A DNA stretch of 64,000 bases, from positions 2,859,501 to 2,923,500 of the forward strand of contig CM034392.1 of assembly GCA_019925095.2 (NCBI GenBank), written 5' to 3'. Positions within the stretch are counted from its first letter, which is position 1, and the number at the start of each line of letters is the position of its first letter. Below the pieces are notes generated by a model. It did no database searches, had not been told where the DNA came from, and saw only the letters and a program-made list of their open reading frames with translations. Below, piece by piece: positions 44,455 to 54,708 of the stretch. The position numbers and the translations under genes are program-made. Source of the stretch: Dendrolimus kikuchii (Eukaryota > Arthropoda > Insecta > Lepidoptera > Lasiocampidae).

Positions 44455-44745
44455 GGATATGTCGTGGTAGCGTAATGGCTAGCGCACGTGTCCCAAATTC
44501 AAAGGGCGCGGGTTCGATCCTGGCCGGAACGCATGCACCACTTAGGCAGTTCTCTGACCTAATGTACATATTGTTACAATTACCACGTGCTAATAACGGT
44601 GAAGGAAAACATCGTGATGCAACCTGCAATCGAGATAACCGATGTGTCAAACCTGCCAAGCCGCCTTGGACAAGCGTGGTGGGTATACTATCCGTTCCCC
44701 TATGAGGAGGAGGCCCCAGCAGTGGGACATTTATGGGCTGCTATA
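44455..44745 (+). mobile_element. SINE-3, tRNA-type SINE
   Basis: A box GGTAGCGTAATGGCTAGCGC (44465-44484) and B box GGTTCGATCC (44511-44520) at tRNA spacing. Body CATATTGTTACAATTACC, CATCGTGATGCAACCTGC, end GCAGTGGGACATTTATGGGC. There is no long A-tail. The better-preserved of two copies (other: 28985). Confidence 0.82.
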
Positions 44746-45284
44746 GAGGTAAAATAAGTATTGAATTTGCTTATAGGGAGTCACTAATTATTTCGACTTG
44801 TAGTGGGTTTAAATTTCAAGCAACGAAGGTTTTGGGGTTGGAAGGAAGGGATCACAATTTTTTTCGAATTTACGAGGTTTTCGACTTATCGCGGTTCTAC
44901 TTAAAGAGGTTCTACTGCATATACAATCAATCAAAATAAAAAATAAAACATTTATTGAATAAAACATAATTCACAATTTTTGACACTCATTGGTCCCCAA
45001 ACTAGGTCGACCTGTATCTCGGGGACCTCCTTCCAAATTGGTACAATTCTGATTGATACAATATGTATGTATCTTCAAATTTGTGCCAAGTAAAACATAA
45101 TAATTACTACATTTTCCAAGTGCAAATGTTTTTAATATGTTGTAGAAAATATTTATTATTTAATTTAGCTTTGAAGTCGGTATTATTTTTTGTTATTTTT
45201 TTTCTACAAATTAGTTACGTAAATAATTAAATAGCTTTAGAAATGAGGGAGAAATCGCGTAATAAATATACAATATTAGGGTGG

Positions 45285-45450
45285 CTTTCGATTTCACCGA
45301 TCCACTCATCAGATCCTGACTGGGTTACAACGGGACTACCTTCGAATAAAAATTTGAAAATCGGTTTACAATTTACGCAGAAATCGCATAACATACAAAA
45401 AAAACTTGCAGCTGAATTGAAAACTTCCTCCTTTTGGAGGTCGGATTAAA
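45285..45450 (+). repeat. Interspersed repeat (Helitron-like filler)
   Basis: GATCCACTCATCAGATCCTGA, GGACTACCTTCG, AAAATCGGTTTA and CTTCCTCCTTTTGGAGGTCGG form a phrase I recall as abundant in moth and butterfly intergenic DNA. No partner in this window; the ORF over it is not a gene. Confidence 0.45.
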
Positions 45451-45722
45451 ATGTTCATATTTATGTACTTACTTAATACAGACCTTGTGTTACTTTCTCA
45501 TGAAACGACGCTATTTACCTCAAATGCAGCGATAAACAAGTCCGCAGTTTCATCGTACGCTGTACGAAGAGCGTCTTTAAAAGCATCCAGATTTATGTCC
45601 GACCAATAACTTTACAGCAAAAGCTACTGGAGACAATATCGTGACGACGAATCTTTGAAGTAAAGAGTCGTATTTGGGTAGATAGAAAATTTGATTAATT
45701 CAGTTAATTAATTTATTAATAT

Positions 45723-46188
45723 TGTTACGACCTACACGCCGACAAAAGTAGATTCACATCTGCATACCATAAAATCACACTTTATTACCTTTCCGCGTTT
45801 GGACTTCTTTTGTTTACTTTGCGTTTAAAAGTTGTAAATAGAAAACAGCCCATTGTGTATTGTAATCTTTTATGGCAGTCATTAGCCAGGTGTGTCGAAC
45901 TGATTCTACGAAATTAGGTCTACGCGGTCGGGCAGCCATATTGTATCGGTGTAATATAAAGCAATGGCCCCATGGAGAGATCAGCGGTCTAGCGATAACC
46001 ACAAGCGAAGTAAGATCTGTATACATTGGGTAATATATTTAGTGACGGACTTTGCGCGTGTTATTGAATTGTACATTATGTTTGGACTAGTTGTGTTCAG
46101 TTATATTTCTACCTGTGTTTGTATAGTTCTAATAAACTATATAGTAATTCTAACGGCATTTTTAATTCGAGTCCTGCAACTCGTCACA
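45723..46188 (+). mobile_element. LTR-A solo LTR with ATAT duplication
   Basis: TGTTACGACC to CTCGTCACA, flanked by ATAT at 45719-45722 and 46189-46192. TATA-like TGTAATATAAAGC near 45950 and CTAATAAAC near 46128 fit promoter and polyadenylation signals in this orientation. Confidence 0.88.
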
Positions 46189-46279
46189 ATATAATTATAT
46201 CTAATTCACAATGGAATCTAACCATACCTATAAATAACACATAATATTTTCTTAAGTTTTCGCGACTAACATACATAAT

Positions 46280-46560
46280 AAAACTACGTTTTTATTATTC
46301 CGACGTTTCAGTTACTTTTCAGTAGCCTGATCACGGAAGACAGATGTTAAGTGTCAATAAGTATTGTTAAAGTTTTATTTAGCCTACCGCCAACTTGTTC
46401 ATTTTAATTATTTAGTTTTAATTTGGTTTATAGTTAAGTATTATTTACTCTATGGGAGCCTAATCTAATTTACCTCCGCTTTGTTATATGTTGTGGCTTG
46501 AAGAGAAGAAGCGGCTCAAGAAACTCTCCAGCAAACATGCCTAGCTTTAATATTTTATAT
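46280..46560 (-). repeat. Penelope-like 3' end repeat
   Basis: Minus strand: GAGAAGAAGCGGCTCAAGAAACTC..(reverse order) GGCGGTAGGCTAAATAAAAC, GATCAGGCTACTGAAAAGTA and CGTCGGAATAATAAAAAC. It is the mirror of 2095-2365. Confidence 0.6.
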
Positions 46561-46604
46561 AATATTAAAATGGGTGAGAGGCAAAATAAAAAACTTGAGA
46601 GGTG

Positions 46605-46825
46605 TCAAGGGACACCCGGTTGGAACGAAGTTCCTTTCGATTAATTAGTGAAGGAATTGTAATTGGAATTGAGAGAGAGAGACAGACAGACAGACAGAGA
46701 AACATGCGACGCCGCACAGCTTACAATAGCTTACTATAGCAAAAAGTGTCGTGACAACTTTTCGTAAGAATTTTTTCCGTCTAGCCCCCTTTCACAACGC
46801 GCGATAAGGAACTTCGTTCCAAAAA
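46605..46825. repeat. Inverted-repeat element between PLE parts
   Basis: GGTTGGAACGAAGTTCCTTTCG near 46619 and its inverted form AAGGAACTTCGTTCCAA at 46806-46822 face each other; each arm is itself nearly palindromic. A GA/GACA run lies inside (46670-46700). It separates the GIY-YIG frame from the PLE 3' end, so it may be an insertion. Confidence 0.5.
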
Positions 46826-46836
46826 GAAATTATCAA

Positions 46837-47500
46837 TCAAATTGGTTTGTGTTCTGGTGCACGCAGAAAGAGCTCACAGTGTCCTGAGGTCTGGCAGTTG
46901 GTTTTTACTGAGTTTGGGTCTTGATAGTTATGATGATCGGATCCCAAACAGGTGGTACTTGCCAACCATTCTATTGAAATTTGGGTGTTTTTTTTTAATT
47001 CTATAGTCTCCCGCATCATTCTAGGTATGAAACGATTCTCTTTCGCGAAGATTTGTAGTTTATCGAATCTGATGTAGTGGTTGGGTTTATTCAGCGTGTA
47101 TTCACTGATCACACAGTCTTTGTAGACCTTGTGTGTTAGCAATGTGTTCTTTTTCTTTTACTCGTGTTTTTATGCTCCTCTTTGTTTGCCCAATGTACGA
47201 GAATCCACACTCACAATCGAGCTTGTAGACACCTGCATCCTGGAGTGGGATATTGCATTTCATAGGTCTCAAAAATTGGCTAATCTTTTTATGCGGCTTG
47301 AAATATGTTTTGATTGAAGCTCGCCTGCGGATATGACCAATTCTGTGTGACTCCCTTGATGTAGGGTAGGGTAGCAGGGCACCGCTTAACTGAAGGTGGT
47401 TTAGGGCGTTTGTAACGTTGATGTGGAGTCTTCAGCTGATTGCGTTGTAAGACTCGCATGACATGCTGAAGCTCTCCAACCGTGTGGTTCTCGTCATAGA
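46837..47500 (-). pseudogene. Penelope-like element: RT end plus GIY-YIG nuclease
   Basis: Minus strand, high to low coordinate: GELQHVMRVLQRNQLKTPHQ, LPYIKGVTQNW, a frameshift near 47340, then IRRRASIKTYFKPHKKISQF, MKCNIPLQDAGVYKLDCECG, FSYIGQTKRSIKTRVKEK, a second frameshift near 47150, then VISEYTLNKPNHYIRFDKL and a tail ending at 46837. The order reverse-transcriptase end, linker, GIY-YIG endonuclease is diagnostic of Penelope-like elements. The two frameshifts and the absent RT core make it dead. Confidence 0.8.
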
Positions 47501-47554
47501 TTTTACTTTTTCAGAGTAGGACAACATCTGCCGGGACAGCTATTTCTTTTATAT

Positions 47555-47700
47555 TAGATAGATAGATAACTCTTTATTGTACACCAATACAAACATGAAC
47601 TTAGACTAAAATTATATCTAGTTATGTACAAAGGGCGGTCTTATCGCTAAAAAGCGATCTCTTCCAGACAACCCCAGGAATTAATTGAGATGATAATGGC
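47555..47700 (-). repeat. LINE 3' UTR hairpin family, third copy
   Basis: Minus strand: GGAAGAGATCGCTTTTTAGCGATAAG, TTTGTATTGGTGTACAATAAAG, then a short TATC tail at 47557-47570. It matches 39610-40110. Confidence 0.65.
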
Positions 47701-47789
47701 GATGGTGGTATACGTAACAAATAGTACAAACTGCTTAAATTTCAATAATAAATACATAAATGATATATATATATATATATATATATATA

Positions 47790-48486
47790 CTAGCGGCCCC
47801 GGCAGACGTTGTCCTGCCTTTAAAAAATAAAATTCTAGAACCCGATCCCAGAGCCACGTACCGGTTCTAATTGTGAATCTAAACCATCTGGGTACCCACT
47901 CAAACACACAAAAACAAAATCACCAAAATCGCTCCAGGTGATTAGGAGGATTCCAGAACCCGATCTCGGCGCCACCTACCGGTTCTAATTGTGAATCTAA
48001 AAGAGTGATATAATTTATCTATTCTTAGTCATGACAAAATAAGATTAAAAATCTTACCAAAAAATTAAAGTTTATAATTAACAAATAAAAAATAGGGGTT
48101 GATCGTAGAGGGGTGAAAATTTAGGGTTGTATGTATTTTTGTATGTTGTATCATAAAAAAATAGAAATTAAAAATTTTGACTAAAAAATAAAAAAAAATT
48201 TAGGGGTGGACTACCCCTAACATTTAGGGGGATGAAAAATAGATGTTGGCCGATTCTCATAGATACCGGATAAGCACAAAAAATTTCATCAAAATCGGTC
48301 AAGCCGTTTCGGAGGAGTATGGCAACGAAAACTGTGACACGAGAATTTTACATACATACATACATACATACATAACTTCACGCCAGTTCCCTTGCGGGGT
48401 AGGCACGAACAACAGAGTGCCATTTAGGCTTATTCTTACACACCTCACTTGCCTCTTTGACATTCATAACGAGAATTTTATATATT

Positions 48487-48489
<3 letters not shown>
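47790..48489 (-). mobile_element. Helitron, both ends intact, RTE-L nested
   Basis: Minus strand: A|TCTAATATATAAAATTCTCG at 48489, ending GGGGCCGCTAG|T at 47790. The hairpin GGCAGGACAACGTCTGCC sits right before the end. The GCCACCTACCGGTTC block is present twice, about 118 bp apart. RTE-L 48351-48468 lies inside with its target duplication. (TA)n tracts flank both sides. Confidence 0.78.
48351..48468 (-). mobile_element. RTE-L insertion with 12 bp duplication, inside the Helitron
   Basis: ACGAGAATTTTA at 48339-48350 and 48469-48480, exact. About 118 bp: a long CATA tail and the last coding bases only. It postdates the Helitron. Confidence 0.93.

Positions 48490-48537
<48 letters not shown>
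48490..48537. repeat. (TA)n microsatellite
   Basis: A pure TA run of about 24 units beside the Helitron 5' end. A similar run at 47764-47788 abuts its 3' end. Confidence 0.92.
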
Positions 48538-48539
<2 letters not shown>

Positions 48540-48612
48540 GAAATTTTGTATATTACATAGATATATACTTAATATACATATCTACAAAATATATAAATGT
48601 TTCTAAGTGAAT

Positions 48613-48921
48613 TTAAATATCATATTCCAACGACAGGTAGTATTTTTTGATCATAGTTTTAAATATCGCTAGCGATTTTGCTTGTCTGATTGTAACAGGA
48701 AGCGCGTTCCAGAGCTGTATAGCCTTAACAGTAAAAGAGTTGTTATAAAAAGTTGAGTTATGCGCAGGAGTGTTCAATTTAAGTTTAGTAGAAGGGCGTA
48801 AATTATGAGAGCACGAAAGAAATTCAAAACTTTGTTTAAGGTAATCAGGAGTACTAGGGACAAATAAAATACTATAGAGTAAAGCAAGGATGTGAGTATT
48901 CCGGCGAAATCGAATTGGCAA
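48613..48921 (-). pseudogene. LINE reverse transcriptase C-terminus
   Basis: The frame of about 100 codons includes RRNTHILALLYSILFVPSTP, LRPSTKLKLNTPAHNSTFY, NNSFTVKAIQLWNALPVTIR and SLAIFKTMIKKYYLSL. 'S(F)TV.A..LWNALP..IR...SL..FK' is a classic CR1/jockey-group ending. It is 5'-truncated; the catalytic part is absent. Relative of 40960-41125. Confidence 0.78.
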
Positions 48922-48924
48922 CCG

Positions 48925-49615
48925 CTTGAGTTTTTTTCGGAATTCAGAGATTATTATATTATTGTACTACTAAATAAAACACTTATGACTTGAATTAGTC
49001 TAGTCATTATAAAGTAGATTAGAGAGTTCCTATGAACAAACTTACTCTAATACCTCACGCTATCACAATCTGTACTAAATCAAATTAGCGCCACCCCTAA
49101 ATGTCTTTAGCAATTACCTAACACGTTCTAATCGCGGCTTAAACAGGTAATAACTGGTTAATCGAACCCCAAAAGTGATTTGTAATTGGTTTCTAAATTA
49201 ATTAAGCGTCAACATCTGCACTTACTCGGTTGCCGCTAATTGCCGCTTGAAAATAGGTGCCATCAAAATTTTGATGTGAATATTAAAACTACATTATTAT
49301 AGTACATAAATCTGAGCAAAACTGTTACATTGTTAAGTTTATAACACAGTACAAACGACCGTAGTTAGTCTAATAATAACCCATTGCATTAAATAGTATT
49401 GAAATAATTTCTTGATTTACCTTTGATTAAAAAACTTTTGTCTCAGATTTAGCTCCCGAGGTTTTCTTGGAGGGCGTTACGATATGTATTGTTCTATATT
49501 TTTTTTATGGATGTATAAAGTTTGCGTTTGACCACTGTCTCACCTGATGTCGAGTGATGACTTGAAGACTTCAAGATTTGATTGATAAAATGTCATAAAC
49601 TTCCTTAGAGGCCAT
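48925..49615. other. No gene recognised
   Basis: AT-rich sequence with no repeat partner found and no ORF of note. Confidence 0.45.
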
Positions 49616-49619
49616 CACA

Positions 49620-49940
49620 TTTTTTTTTGTTTTATTGACTGAGTGCAGCAGACAGGCAGACGGTTCACTTTATAGAAAGCGGTTACCATCGCCTATAGAC
49701 ATTTACAACACCAAAGGTGGTACAAATGCGCTGCTGCTCTCTTAAAGGTCACTGGAATCTGGTCACTAATGCCGGAACACAACTCAAGGTTGTTATGGCG
49801 ACATGCTTTAGACCAAGGGTGGTAGCTATCCAGTCGGGCAAATGCCCTACCACCTGGCTGTGGGTTGTTAAGTCACCTCTTACGACAGGCCGCCCGGCCG
49901 CTGGAAATTGTATTATTTCTCCGTTCCTGCACGGATAAAA
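49620..49940 (-). mobile_element. SINE-1 copy, near full length
   Basis: From TTTTTTTTGTTTTATTGACTG to CCTGCACGGATAAAA. It lies 20 bp from an RTE-L copy in the same orientation. Confidence 0.87.
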
Positions 49941-49959
49941 TACATTAATAACATTATTA

Positions 49960-50083
49960 CATACATACAAACATAACTTCACTCCAGTTCCCTTGCGGGG
50001 TAGGCACGAACAACAGAGCGCCATTTAGGCTTATTCTTACACACCTCACTTGCTTCTTTGACATTCATAACTCTTGTCATAAC
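49960..50083 (-). mobile_element. RTE-L insertion, short
   Basis: CATA-type tail (ACATACATACAAACATA) and the last coding bases to CTCTTGTCATAACA. Only ATAACA is shared between the flanks, so the duplication is uncertain. Confidence 0.8.
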
Positions 50084-50089
50084 AAAATG

Positions 50090-50640
50090 TCTTAATAGAA
50101 TGCAATTATGACTAATATGTTTTTAAGTCTTTTTTAACGGGCATATTAATCTCCTATAACTATTATGAATAAGGAGGTAAGTGTTTAAACATTTGCTAAA
50201 ATATAAAGATGTTTTTATAATTTAAATAATAGCAAAGAAAGTTAATACTTCATTTTTATTCGTAAATTGTTTTAACAATTATTGTAAAATTTATCATATT
50301 TTATATCCAGTTCTTAAATAATAAATATCTTTCTAACATTTACTTTTTAAAGCACCAAATCCGACCCTGTGTTAAATGTATTTCAACGAAGACTAGATTT
50401 AAGAGATGCATCCGCTCGACCTCACCTGCGGCTTATTTATTACTCAAAGCGCGCCGATTTGCTTGAATAACGCATTTTCCATGTATACCCAAGATTTCAC
50501 CCTATTCAGAGAGAACTTCAAGCAAAATTCTGTATTTACCGTGATTTGTGGTCAGTCCGAGATTTATTTAAAAAGACTTTTAGTTTTTAGTTTTAATTTT
50601 ATATTTAGCACTTCCGGATGAAAGGAATCTTGCGAGGGTT
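50090..50640. other. No gene recognised
   Basis: AT-rich; the ORF at 50406-50621 has no recognised motif. Confidence 0.4.
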
Positions 50641-50669
50641 GTCGATTTGCTGATGTATAAGCCAGTCTT

Positions 50670-50932
50670 TGGGGAGATAAAATCTCACCGTCATGAAGAG
50701 CGGATGGAGGAGGATCGGGGAGTGAAGAAAGCACTTGGGGCGACCAGTTGGTCGACGACCGGTTGGTCGTCCCAAGTATCGCTGGAAGGATAGAGTGGAA
50801 GCTGACCTGACCGCACTACAAGCCCACAATTGGCAAGACACTGCGCAGGACAGAGGAAAGCGGCGTGCTCTCGTTTCGGAGGCCAAGACTCACTTTGGGT
50901 CGCTGAGCCAACGGAGTTAGTTAGTTAGTTAG
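50670..50932 (+). mobile_element. LINE 3' end, TTAG tail, 12 bp duplication
   Basis: TAAGCCAGTCTT at 50658-50669 and 50933-50944 is exact. The insert encodes GEIKSHRHEERMEEDRG, then in another frame GRRPVGRPKYRWKDRVEADL, TALQAHNWQDTAQDRGKRRA and LVSEAKTHFGSLS, then (TTAG)4. One frameshift near 50735 breaks it. It is a different LINE family from RTE-L. 55320-55495 is an upstream piece of the same family. Confidence 0.85.
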
Positions 50933-51014
50933 TAAGCCAGTCTTAAAATTCAAATGTTTTTACTTAATGTAAGTTTTGATAAAGTACATTATATACGATC
51001 GTACGTTAAAGGTT

Positions 51015-51327
51015 TCATCCGTGCAGGAACGGAGAAAGAATACAATTTCCTGCGGCCAGGCGGCCTGTCGTAATAGGCGACAAAACAACCCACAGCCAGG
51101 TGGTAGGGTATTTGCTCGACTGGATGGCGACCACCCCTGGTCTAGAGTAGGCCCACATAACAAACAACATTGAGTTGTGTTCCGGCATTAGTGACCAGTC
51201 TCCCTTAAGAGAGCAGCAGCGCATTTATAGCAGCTTTGGTGTTGCAAATGTCCATAGGCGATGGTAACCGCTTTCCATCAAGTGGGCCGTCTGCCTGTCT
51301 GTTGATCTCCTGCAATAAAAAAAAAAT
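51015..51327 (+). mobile_element. SINE-1 copy, near full length
   Basis: From TTTCATCCGTGCAGGAACGG to TCTCCTGCAATAAAAAAAAAA. A few bases differ near 51150 (AGTAGGCCCACATAACAAAC). Confidence 0.87.
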
Positions 51328-51329
51328 GA

Positions 51330-51855
51330 GTCGTTGAGCGAAAGAGTGGCCTAATCCACGAAACAGTAACAGTGTTAAGTAGATGTTCTTTTCCTTATGT
51401 GTAGATCTTTTAAATCACATGACCCTAATTATGTGTCATTTATTTGTGTTCCAATGACAAAAAGTCCTGCAGCATGCCAGAGGTTAGCCCTTCGGACGTT
51501 TTTTCATAAAACGAGGTAAACATTAAAAAATATAAAAAATCGCTTTTCAGTTCAATTCTGCGTTATATTTCACAAGAAACGTTTTCGCTAAAATCGGGGT
51601 TTTACCATTGCCCAACGGTGGGCACACAATATGAGGATAGTTAAAAAATTCATGGGACAAACGGTTGTGTCGGCGACACTCCAGGTTTTGAAAATAAATC
51701 AAAAATGAAGTTAAGCCACTATGCATTTAATGATCCACACATGAAGAAAAAAGTCGCTATGAGCCAATATCCCTTAACATCTTCTAATATTAGGAGTTTC
51801 CATTTTTCTTATCAATCTTAATTCGCGCGGTCGTTCCACCAGACTGTAGGAAGTT
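51330..51855. other. No gene recognised
   Basis: No repeat partner. A GAAAC-containing hairpin at 51340-51365 was tested as a ribozyme and rejected. Confidence 0.4.
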
Positions 51856-51861
51856 ACATAT

Positions 51862-52343
51862 TATTACGACCGACAAAGACAAATTCACACCTGCATTTTA
51901 TTACCTTTCGGCATTTGGACTTCTTTCGGTTACTTTGTGTTTAAAATTTGTGATTAAAAAAAACAGCCCATTGTGTATTGTAATCTTTTACGGCCTATTG
52001 TTATATTGTGATCACTGCCAGGTGCTTCGACTTTAAAATACAAGCTGATTTTAAGAAATTCAGTCCACGCGGCCGGGCAGACATATTGCATCGGTACAAT
52101 ATAAAGCAAGGACCCAACTGAGAGATGGGGCAGTCAAGCGATAACCACGAGCAAAGCAAGACTTGTATACATTCGGTAATCTATGTAGTGACGGACTTTG
52201 CACGTGTTATTGAATTGTGCATTACATTTGGACTTTTTACGTTCGGTTATATTTGTACCTGTGTTATACGTGTTTGTATAGTTCTAATAAACTGTTTAGT
52301 AATTCTAATGGCATTTTTAATTCGAGTCTCGCGACTCGTAACA
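51862..52343 (+). mobile_element. LTR-A solo LTR with ATAT duplication
   Basis: Starts TATTACGACCG (TA where others have TG) and ends ACTCGTAACA, flanked by ATAT at 51858-51861 and 52344-52347. TATA-like ACAATATAAAGC near 52097; CTAATAAAC near 52285. Confidence 0.87.
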
Positions 52344-52519
52344 ATATTGTTTATTGCGAACTCTGAAAAAACGCTTATTCGTAACTATCTTACATGCATA
52401 AAATTATAATACGTCCAGTGGGAGCATTGCTAATAAAAAACACGGCAAAAAGCGGCATCAAACACGATAAAAAAATACAAATTGTTTTTTTTAATCTGGC
52501 CATTTTAAATCATTCCCAG

Positions 52520-52745
52520 TAAATTTCCCACGGGATTCCCGGGATATAAAGTAGCGCAAATTTTAAATCTAAGACTTAGTTATCGATCAGCGAAAACCGC
52601 ATCGAATACGGCTCAGTAGTTTTTACGTGAATCCCGAACAAACAAACAGACAAGAAATCTAAGAGAAATTGCATCGTTTTCTCCAGCGTTTATAGAGTCT
52701 CCTAGACACGGTATGTGTAGAATTTTATAATATTATAGATAATTA
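52520..52745 (-). repeat. Interspersed repeat, inverted relative of 33030-33257
   Basis: CCACGGGATTCCCGGGATA, TCGATCAGCGAAAACCGC and TTTTTACGTGAATCCCG mirror the 33 kb copy. Non-coding. Confidence 0.6.
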
Positions 52746-53028
52746 CTATGTAAGTTTAAATGATAGTAAATCGCTTGATGTGGTATATGAATATTGTATA
52801 TGTAATGCTCACATGTGAACGTTTATTATTATTAAATTATGTAATGAAACATGAAATAACTTTACACAATTACATATAGGTATATTATTATTATTAATAA
52901 TATACCACACCAACGCGCACTACCACCGCATTGCATTACACGCACACTTCACAAGTAAACCAAGACACACAAAGACCCTAAAAATTAATAACCTAGGCAC
53001 AGAAAGGAAAAACAACACACATGGCACT

Positions 53029-53660
53029 AGTTAAGATAAAACTCGAGACACAAGTAGGAGTGATCGACTCGCTCTGCAGTCTGGTGAAAGCCATGCTGCA
53101 TAGCAGCGATACCTGGGAGGCGGCGGTTACTTTTTGTGAGACGGTAATGTCTCTCAAAGGGGCCGCCGAACGAGATAGGGAGAGGAGTATTATTGCACGT
53201 ACTAATGCGACTCCACGCGGACGCCGGCGGTTGGCTGGCATCCGGAGACGCAGGTATGCGCGTGACTTCCCACCCTGAATAATACCGCTTCGGGGGGCCT
53301 TTAGCTATCAAGGGAGCAAAGGATTCATCACCCCCGTCGACGAAGTGGATGTGTTCTGCTTCCCGGGGCACATTCAGGCACTTTTTGCGCTGCTGGATCG
53401 GACTGGGCGTAACTACGTTCTAAGTCTTAGCCTTTCCTACAAAAAGCGCGGGGCACACGGGAGGAGGGTGGTTTTAGTGGGTATTGGTTGTTGCCCGTCC
53501 AACTTCTCGGAGTCTCCATACAAGCCGGTTGATTACTGTTTGGATTGCCCCTTCTGGGGGAAGGCCTTCATGATCAACTATGGTCTAATCCTTTGCAAAG
53601 GACCCGGTATTGTGCGTAAACAGCATTTCCCCCGCCTTAAATGTATATATATATATATAT
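53029..53660 (+). mobile_element. R1L: R1-like LINE 3' end, longest copy
   Basis: A coding tail (53041-53278), the R1L box CGAAGTGGATGTGTTCTGCT..CCGGGG (53341-53378) and an end CCCCCGCCTTAAATG running into a TA microsatellite (53641-53662). ATGGCAC occurs on both sides (53021 and 53666), a possible target duplication. Confidence 0.72.
53041..53278 (+). pseudogene. R1-like LINE ORF2 C-terminus
   Basis: Frame: VIDSLCSLVKAMLHSSDTWE, FCETVMSLKGAAERDRERS, TNATPRGRRRLAGIRRRRYA, RDFPP, stop at 53276-53278. The frame's upstream residues (MALVKIKLETQ) come from Repeat C. The basic RGRRR..RRRR segment is expanded relative to 18662-18874. No catalytic residues. Confidence 0.65.
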
Positions 53661-53724
53661 ACATATGGCACACACTGCACATGCACTTCCTCACAACACC
53701 AGCATGTAACAGATACACTCTACA

Positions 53725-54005
53725 TTAGTATAAGTTTAGTATTAAAATTAGAATAAATTAATATAATAAGTTACTCTTAAGGTAAACCACAACACAAACA
53801 TGCATTCATTAAATGTCACACACAATAATAAAGTAACAAATAAGCGTGTACAACTTCCTAACTTCTTAAATTTAATTGTAAAAAAGGGTACGGAACCAGA
53901 GTTTTTAATATAAAAAAAAAAATTCATGCAAATCTGTATTGTCCCGCTTCATAGAGCTTTATTTTCATGGAAGGTGTTATACTGTCGTTATGGGTCTGAA
54001 CAAAA
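53725..54005. other. No gene recognised
   Basis: AT-rich spacer before the PLE fragment; the A-run at 53920-53935 may be a decayed tail. Confidence 0.35.
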
Positions 54006-54012
54006 CTAAACT

Positions 54013-54395
54013 CCTGTGAAATTCAATATCCCACTCCTGGATGCACGTGTCTACAAACTCGATTGTGAGTGTGGATTATCATACATCGGGCAAACAAAGA
54101 GGAGCATAAAAACACGGGTAAAAGAACACATTGCTGACATGAAACGCACAAGGTCTACGAAGTCTGCGATCAGTGAACACACGCTGGATAAACGCAACCA
54201 CTACACCAGATTTGATAAACCAGAAAGCAGCAACATCGTCAACATAATTAAAACTAAATAATTAAAATGAACAAATTGGCGGTAGGCTAAATAAAACTTT
54301 AACAATACTCATTGACACTTGACATCTTTGTCTTCCGCGATCACGGCTAATGAAAAGTGGCCGAAACGTCGGAATAATAAAAATCAAATAAATTA
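54013..54395 (+). pseudogene. Penelope-like GIY-YIG fragment with 3' end
   Basis: The frame reads KFNIPLLDARVYKLDCECGL, SYIGQTKRSIKTRVKEHIAD, KSAISEHTLDKRNHYTRFD, ending at TAA 54259-54261. Positions 54265-54395 carry the PLE 3' repeat (GCGGTAGGC..CCGAAACGTCGGAATAAT). C-x-C-G..YIG and the Arg of KTRVKEH match the GIY-YIG core. No RT is present; both ends are truncated. Confidence 0.8.
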
Positions 54396-54443
54396 CCGCG
54401 CTTAAAACTGTTATAAAGTAGTTTTATTATATTATTTTATTAA

Positions 54444-54708
54444 TGATGCATGATGAAAGAATGGCTAAACAGATATACAATGCAAAAGTGGATGGATGCA
54501 GAAGTCGTGGAAGGCCACGACACACCTTCCATGATCAAATTGATCGTGTACTAGCAGAAGGTGATGTCAGGAGCCTTAAGAACAGACGAGCGTGCATGAC
54601 AAGAGTTATGAATGTCAAAGAGGCAAGTGAGGTGTGTAAGATTAAGCCTAAATGGCGCTCTGTTGTTCGTGCCTACCCCGCAAGGGAACTGGCGTGAAGT
54701 TATGTATG
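54444..54708 (+). mobile_element. RTE-L insertion with 11 bp target duplication
   Basis: TATTTTATTAA at 54433-54443 and 54709-54719. The frame is open from HDERMAKQIYNAKVDGCRSR to AYPARELA and stop, then TATGTATGTA. Confidence 0.92.

Larger units (their letters stand above)
43903..44917. mobile_element. Pogo-like MITE with two nested SINEs
   Basis: Ends CAGTAGAATCTCTTTAAGTG (43903) and, inverted, CAGTAGAACCTCTTTAAGTAG (44917). TA precedes the left end; the right has CA. SINE-1 (43957-44268) and SINE-3 (44455-44745) interrupt it. Internal TTTTCGACTTAT and ATTCGAGTTGTAGAGG phrases match 42859-43308. Confidence 0.78.
52903..53722 (+). repeat. Repeat C copy split by an R1L insertion
   Basis: Positions 52903-53027 and about 53668-53722 together match the uninterrupted 42463-42720. 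The break falls after ACACACATGGCACTAG and resumes at GCACACACTGCACATGC. Confidence 0.7.

Noticed and set aside
51318..51365. Hammerhead-like ribozyme (hairpin followed by GAAAC)
   Set aside because: The required CUGAUGA core before stem II is absent.
53345..53728. 127-codon ORF as a separate gene
   Set aside because: It lies in the R1-like 3' UTR, including the conserved non-coding box, and runs into a TA microsatellite.
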